Shown in pieces: positions 6,249 to 9,623 of a stretch of 9,623 nt of DNA. Source of the stretch: SG8-41 sp036397875 (GTDB taxonomy: Bacteria; Pseudomonadota; Gammaproteobacteria; Burkholderiales; SG8-41). Location: the NCBI GenBank assembly GCA_036397875.1, contig DASWIC010000118.1, positions 1 to 9,623 on the forward strand, in the 5' to 3' direction. Every line of letters begins with the position of its first letter. The stretch's first letter is position 1. Below the pieces are notes generated by a model, which saw nothing but the letters and a program-made list of their open reading frames with translations, did not search any database and had not been told where the DNA came from. The position numbers were made by a program, and so were the translations under genes.

Positions 6249-6258
6249 TCCGCCCCGT

Positions 6259-6333
6259 GCCGGCATAGCTCAGTGGTAGAGCAACCGCCTTGTAAGCGGT
6301 AGGTCGTCTGTTCGAGTCAGACTGTCGGCACCA
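6259..6333 (+). tRNA. tRNA-Thr (anticodon UGU)
   Basis: A complete cloverleaf can be drawn. The acceptor stem GCCGGCA/TGTCGGC includes one G-U pair. The D arm is GCTC-AGTGGTA-GAGC and the anticodon stem is ACCGC/GCGGT. The loop CTTGTAA gives anticodon TGT at 6291-6293. The variable loop is AGGTC, and the T arm GTCTG/CAGAC encloses TTCGAGT. Discriminator A is at 6330 and the CCA end is encoded at 6331-6333. It reads ACA and other ACN threonine codons by wobble. No clear terminator follows. Confidence 0.97.
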
Positions 6334-6512
6334 GCACGACGCGGCGCCGGAGGCGCGGCCGGCGGTACGCGGGAACCTTTGGGAATCTCCCGGTCCAATA
6401 GCGCGGGAACCAGGGGAGGTCCGGCGGCCCCTTTGAAAGCCGCATGGCCGGACACACATAGGGGAGCAGAAGAACCTGGCGGCGGCATCTTGCGACCGCT
6501 GGCGGAGGACGC
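6334..6512 (+). other. Structured leader between tRNA-Thr and the ABC operon
   Basis: This 179-bp gap holds no convincing gene. It contains a 10-bp direct repeat (CGCGGGAACC at 6368-6377 and 6402-6411) and a small inverted repeat (GGGA/TCCC at 6381-6391). It also contains a 7-bp perfect stem, GTCCGGC at 6419-6425 with GCCGGAC at 6447-6453. An alternative inner pairing is GCGGC 6424-6428 with GCCGC 6439-6443, so two exclusive folds are possible. No T-run follows either stem. A weak promoter may exist (TTGAAA at 6433-6438, CATAGG at 6457-6462). A strong Shine-Dalgarno (GGAGGA, 6504-6509) precedes the ATG at 6513. The operon could be read from the tRNA promoter or from its own. Confidence 0.4.
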
Positions 6513-7244
6513 ATGATAAAGGTTGAAAACCTGGTGAAGGCCTTCGGCGCGAAGCTCGCGGTGAACGACGTCTCGTTCACGGTCGAGCGCGGCGAGGTCC
6601 TGGGCTTCCTCGGGCCCAACGGCGCCGGCAAGTCCACCACCATGCGCATGATCACGGGGTTCATCCCGCCGTCCTCGGGACGGATCACGATCGGCGGCCA
6701 CGACATGCTGGAGGACCCGCTGCCCGCCAAGCGGCTGATCGGCTACCTGCCCGAGAACGCCCCGGGCTACGCCGACATGACGGTGAGCGGCTTCCTCAAT
6801 TTCGCCGCCGAGCTGCGCGGGTTGCAGGGCGACGCGCGGAAGAGAGCGGTCGGCCGCGCGGTCGAGCTGTGCTTCCTCCAGAACGTCCTCCACCAGACCA
6901 TCGACACGCTCTCCAAGGGCTACAAGCACCGCACCGGGCTCGCGCAGTCGCTGGTCCACGATCCCGACGTCCTGATCATGGACGAGCCGACCGACGGGCT
7001 CGATCCCAACCAGAAGCACGAGGTGCGCGGCTTGATCAAGCACATGGGCGAGAACAAGGCGATCATTTTCTCGACCCACATCCTGGAGGAAGTCGAGGCG
7101 GCGTGCACCCGCGTCATCATCATCGACCGCGGCCGGATCGTCGCGAACGGCACGCCGCAGGAGCTGAAGGCGCGCTCGCCGGAAGGGCGGCTCGAGGACG
7201 TATTCCGCGCGATCACGCTTCCCGACACGGTCAAAGGGCACTGA
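6513..7244 (+). CDS. ABC transporter ATP-binding protein (GldA-like)
   Basis: Cytoplasmic ATPase of an ABC-2 type exporter, with 243 residues and one nucleotide-binding domain. Visible motifs are Walker A GPNGAGKS (34-41), signature LSKGYKHR (133-140), Walker B VLIMDEP (153-159), D-loop GLDP (162-165) and H-loop H189 in FSTHILEE. The Q-loop position reads GYLPEN (78-82), with Glu81 where Gln is usual, a variation seen in this exporter group. It is followed directly by a permease (start 7 bp after its stop) and a GldG-like protein, the order found in Gld-type exporters related to those first named for Bacteroidetes gliding. Similar operons occur in non-gliding proteobacteria, so gliding should not be inferred. 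The substrate is unknown. Confidence 0.92.
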   Translation: MIKVENLVKAFGAKLAVNDVSFTVERGEVLGFLGPNGAGKSTTMRMITGFIPPSSGRITIGGHDMLEDPLPAKRLIGYLPENAPGYADMTVSGFLNFAAELRGLQGDARKRAVGRAVELCFLQNVLHQTIDTLSKGYKHRTGLAQSLVHDPDVLIMDEPTDGLDPNQKHEVRGLIKHMGENKAIIFSTHILEEVEAACTRVIIIDRGRIVANGTPQELKARSPEGRLEDVFRAITLPDTVKGH

Positions 7245-7251
7245 CGGGCAC

Positions 7252-7995
7252 ATGAATTCCTGGGCCAACATCAGGACGATCGTGAAGCGCGAGCTGGGCG
7301 GCTACTTCACGTCCCCCATCGCCTACGTTTTCCTGGTGATCTTTCTGCTGCTCACGGGCTTCTTTACCTTCACCGTCGGCAGCTTTTTCGAGCGCGGCGA
7401 GGCTTCGCTCGTGTCGTTCTTCACCTGGCATCCCTGGCTTTACCTGTTTCTCGTGCCCGCGGTCGGCATGCGGCTGTGGTCGGAGGAGCGCCGGCTCGGC
7501 ACGATGGAACTGCTGCTCACGATGCCGGTGACGACCTGGCAGGCGATCAGCGGCAAGTTCCTCGCCTCGTGGCTGTTCCTCGCGCTGGCGCTCGCGCTCA
7601 CCTTCCCGGTCGTGATCACCGTCAACTGGCTGGGCGATCCCGACAACGGGGTGATACTCGCGGGCTACGTGGGGAGCGCGCTCCTCGCCGGGTCCTATCT
7701 GGCAATAAGCTGCATGACCTCCGCCATGACGCGCAACCAGGTGATCAGCTTCATCCTGTCGGTGTTGATCTGTCTCTTCCTGATCCTCGCCGGCTACGAG
7801 CCCGTGACCGGATTGCTGTCGCGCGTCGCCAGCCCCCAGGTCGTGGAGGTTGTCGCGGCGTTCTCGGTCATGACGCACTTCGAGGGCTTCCAGCGCGGCG
7901 TGCTCGACACGCGCGATGCCGTTTTTTTCGCCTCGGTGATGGGGTTCGCGCTCTTCACCACGGGCGTCATCATCCGCAACCAGCGCGCGGGCTAG
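7252..7995 (+). CDS. ABC-2 type permease (GldF-like)
   Basis: Inner-membrane permease partner of the preceding ATPase. It has 247 residues with six predicted helices at about 24-41, 58-74, 104-125, 135-157, 164-182 and 223-241. The block WSEERRLGTMELLLTMPV (76-93), between helices 2 and 3, is the ABC-2 coupling region. HFEGFQRGVLDTRD (209-222), before the last helix, is typical of the GldF branch. It starts 7 bp after the ATPase stop with only a weak G-rich Shine-Dalgarno, so translation is probably coupled. It ends 4 bp before the GldG-like gene. The assignment to the exporter is secure; the transported molecule is not. Confidence 0.9.
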   Translation: MNSWANIRTIVKRELGGYFTSPIAYVFLVIFLLLTGFFTFTVGSFFERGEASLVSFFTWHPWLYLFLVPAVGMRLWSEERRLGTMELLLTMPVTTWQAISGKFLASWLFLALALALTFPVVITVNWLGDPDNGVILAGYVGSALLAGSYLAISCMTSAMTRNQVISFILSVLICLFLILAGYEPVTGLLSRVASPQVVEVVAAFSVMTHFEGFQRGVLDTRDAVFFASVMGFALFTTGVIIRNQRAG

Positions 7996-7999
7996 CGCC

Positions 8000-9623
8000 A
8001 TGAAAAGCAAGCACTTCGAAACCCTGCTCTACTCGACCGGCGGCGTCGTCGCATTGATCGCGGCGCTGATCGCCGCGAATTTCATCGTGAGCGCTTTCAA
8101 TCTGCGCGCCGACCTGACCGAGGGCGACGTCTATACGCTGTCGCCCGGCACCCGGAAGGTGCTCGCCAGGCTCGAGGCGCCGGTCAAGCTCCGCCTCTAT
8201 TACTCGCAGGGCAGCGAGGCCGTGCCGGTCGGGCTCAAGACCTTCGCCAAGCGGGTGGAAGACCTGCTGAACGAATACCAGGCGGCCGGCGGGGGGAAGG
8301 TGGTGATCGAGAAATTCAACCCGGAGCCGGATTCGGACGCCGAGGATTCCGCGCAGCTCGACGGGATCGAGGGCCAGCTCACCAATACCGGCGAGAAATT
8401 TTACCTCGGGCTGTCGATCGCCTTCCTCGACCAGAAGGCGGCGATCCCGGTGCTCGCGCCCGACCGCGAGCGGCTGCTCGAGTACGACATCACGCGGGGG
8501 ATCGCGCAGGTCGGCGAGACCAAGAAGCCCGTCGTCGGCGTGATGAGCGCGCTGCCGGTGCTCGGGCGCTCCCTCGACCCGATCCGCAAGCAGCAGCCGG
8601 CGGAAGCGTGGGTGCTGATCCAGGAGCTGAAGAAGATCTTCGACGTGAAGGAGGTCAAGCTCGACGCGCCGAGAATAGACGACGACATCAAGGTCCTGCT
8701 GGTGATCCATCCGCGGAACCTCGCGGAGGAGACCGAGTACGCGATCGACCAGTTCGTGCTGCGCGGCGGCAAGCTGATCGCGTTCGTCGATACCTACGCC
8801 TATTTCGACCAGCAGCCCGACTTCCAGAACCCCTTCGGGGGCTCGCAGGCGGGGCAGTCCACGTTCTACAACCTGTTCAAGGCCTGGGGCATCGACGTGG
8901 ACATGGGCAAGGTGATCGCGGATCTCACCTTCGCGAGCGGCGCGGGCCCGCGCCTGCTGCCGACGCTGCTCTCGCTCAATACGCAGGCGCTCAATCAGGA
9001 CGACGTGGTGACGAGCCAGGTCGGGACGCTGCTCTACGCCTTCGGCGGCGCGTTCAAGGGCAAGCCGGCCGAGGGTCTCACCCAGACCGTGCTTGCGCAC
9101 ACCTCGAAGAACGCAATGCCGGTCGATCTCATCATTGCGACGCTCTCGGGCGAGCCCTCCACGCGCGGGTTCCAGCCCACCAACGAGGAGATGCCGCTCG
9201 CGATCCGTTTGACCGGCACCTTTCACTCGGCCTTTCCGCAGGGCAAGCCCAAGCCGTTCATGCCGCCGCGCGCGGACGGGAAGAAGGGCGCGGCGGACAA
9301 GAAGCCGGCCGAAGCGGCGGCCGAGCCGCAGCTCAAGAAATCGACGGAGGAGAATTCGGTCGTACTGGTCGCCGATGTCGATATGCTCTCCGACGGGGCC
9401 GCGGTGGAGATCCAGGAAGTGTTCGGGCAGCGCGTCGTCATTCCGCGCAACGGCAACCTCGCGCTCGCGCTGGGCCTGGTCGAGCAGCTCTCCGGCGACA
9501 GCGCGCTGATCAGCCTGAGGAGCCGCGCCTCCTTCAGCAAGCCGCTGACGGTGCTGCGCGAAATGGAGGCGCAGGCGCAGCAGCAGTACCTGGGCAAGAT
9601 CAAGGAGCTCGAGGACAGCCTCA
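8000..9623 (+). CDS. GldG-like auxiliary protein of ABC exporter (3' end outside window)
   Basis: Auxiliary membrane protein of the Gld-type exporter; 541 complete codons are visible and the frame is open at the right edge. A membrane helix at about 11-33 is followed by the family hallmark DLTEGDVYTLSPGTRKVL (38-55). A large extracytoplasmic region then carries the domain found in GldG / ABC_transp_aux proteins, including EYDITRGIAQ near 163-172. A Lys/Ala/Pro-rich low-complexity stretch (about 422-448) interrupts the conserved part before VLVADVDML. The last visible residues form a heptad-like, Gln/Glu-rich helix (LREMEAQAQQQYLGKIKEL), which in relatives precedes a C-terminal membrane helix not seen here. 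The ATG lies 4 bp after the permease stop. The biochemical role is unknown; it probably gates or connects the exporter to a periplasmic substrate or partner. Confidence 0.9.
   Translation, partial: MKSKHFETLLYSTGGVVALIAALIAANFIVSAFNLRADLTEGDVYTLSPGTRKVLARLEAPVKLRLYYSQGSEAVPVGLKTFAKRVEDLLNEYQAAGGGKVVIEKFNPEPDSDAEDSAQLDGIEGQLTNTGEKFYLGLSIAFLDQKAAIPVLAPDRERLLEYDITRGIAQVGETKKPVVGVMSALPVLGRSLDPIRKQQPAEAWVLIQELKKIFDVKEVKLDAPRIDDDIKVLLVIHPRNLAEETEYAIDQFVLRGGKLIAFVDTYAYFDQQPDFQNPFGGSQAGQSTFYNLFKAWGIDVDMGKVIADLTFASGAGPRLLPTLLSLNTQALNQDDVVTSQVGTLLYAFGGAFKGKPAEGLTQTVLAHTSKNAMPVDLIIATLSGEPSTRGFQPTNEEMPLAIRLTGTFHSAFPQGKPKPFMPPRADGKKGAADKKPAEAAAEPQLKKSTEENSVVLVADVDMLSDGAAVEIQEVFGQRVVIPRNGNLALALGLVEQLSGDSALISLRSRASFSKPLTVLREMEAQAQQQYLGKIKELEDSL

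Noticed and set aside
6334..6453. Intrinsic terminator after tRNA-Thr
   Set aside because: GC-rich stems are present but none is followed by a run of T, so no terminator can be supported.
6220..6459. 79-codon minus-strand frame covering the tRNA
   Set aside because: It contains SNRRPTAYKAVALPLS, the well-known spurious peptide obtained by translating the complement of a tRNA gene.
7970..9226. 418-codon minus-strand frame opposite the GldG-like gene
   Set aside because: It is a shadow frame created by GC-rich third positions; the plus-strand frame carries the GldG family hallmark and continues the operon.

Overview
This window looks like a chromosomal segment from a high-GC betaproteobacterium. 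The strongest evidence is the gene order: a membrane-anchored HtrA-type protease divergent from petA-petB-petC (cytochrome bc1 complex), followed by sspA-sspB. This linkage is characteristic of Betaproteobacteria. The protein sequences (three-subunit bc1, SspB with a ClpX-binding tail) agree. I cannot assign a genus.

Layout: (1) 1-971, minus strand: an envelope serine protease, cut by the left edge inside its PDZ domain. (2) 972-1269: a divergent control region with a likely extended -10 promoter for the protease and a weaker sigma70-like promoter for petABC. (3) 1270-4070, plus strand: petA (Rieske), petB (cytochrome b) and petC (cytochrome c1), tightly packed and sharing stop/start bases. 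(4) 4071-4148: a 70-bp array of degenerate heptamers with a hairpin, which runs up to sspA. (5) 4149-5153: sspA and sspB. (6) 5154-5224: a short convergent spacer with a second heptamer array. (7) 5225-6118, minus strand: an NAD(P)-dependent beta-hydroxyacid dehydrogenase of unknown substrate. (8) 6119-6258: its promoter, a third heptamer array and the promoter of a tRNA-Thr(UGU) at 6259-6333. (9) 6334-6512: a structured leader. (10) 6513-9623, plus strand: a Gld-type ABC exporter operon made of an ATPase, a six-helix permease and a GldG-like auxiliary protein cut by the right edge.

The pet genes encode the whole catalytic core of ubiquinol:cytochrome c oxidoreductase. SspA (an RNA polymerase-associated stress regulator) and SspB (a ClpXP adaptor) probably share or partly share the operon. 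The ABC operon is a separate unit whose substrate cannot be read from the sequence.

Nearly all coding content is core and conventional, and I do not see a clear new defence or mobile system. The least explained signal is a family of heptamer arrays, all in the same orientation, in three consecutive intergenic spacers. Two of them place a 14-bp exact direct repeat on either side of the lone minus-strand dehydrogenase gene, next to a tRNA. Other points worth a look are the missing Shine-Dalgarno of sspA, PVWY replacing PEWY in cytochrome b, and the structured leader between the tRNA and the exporter.
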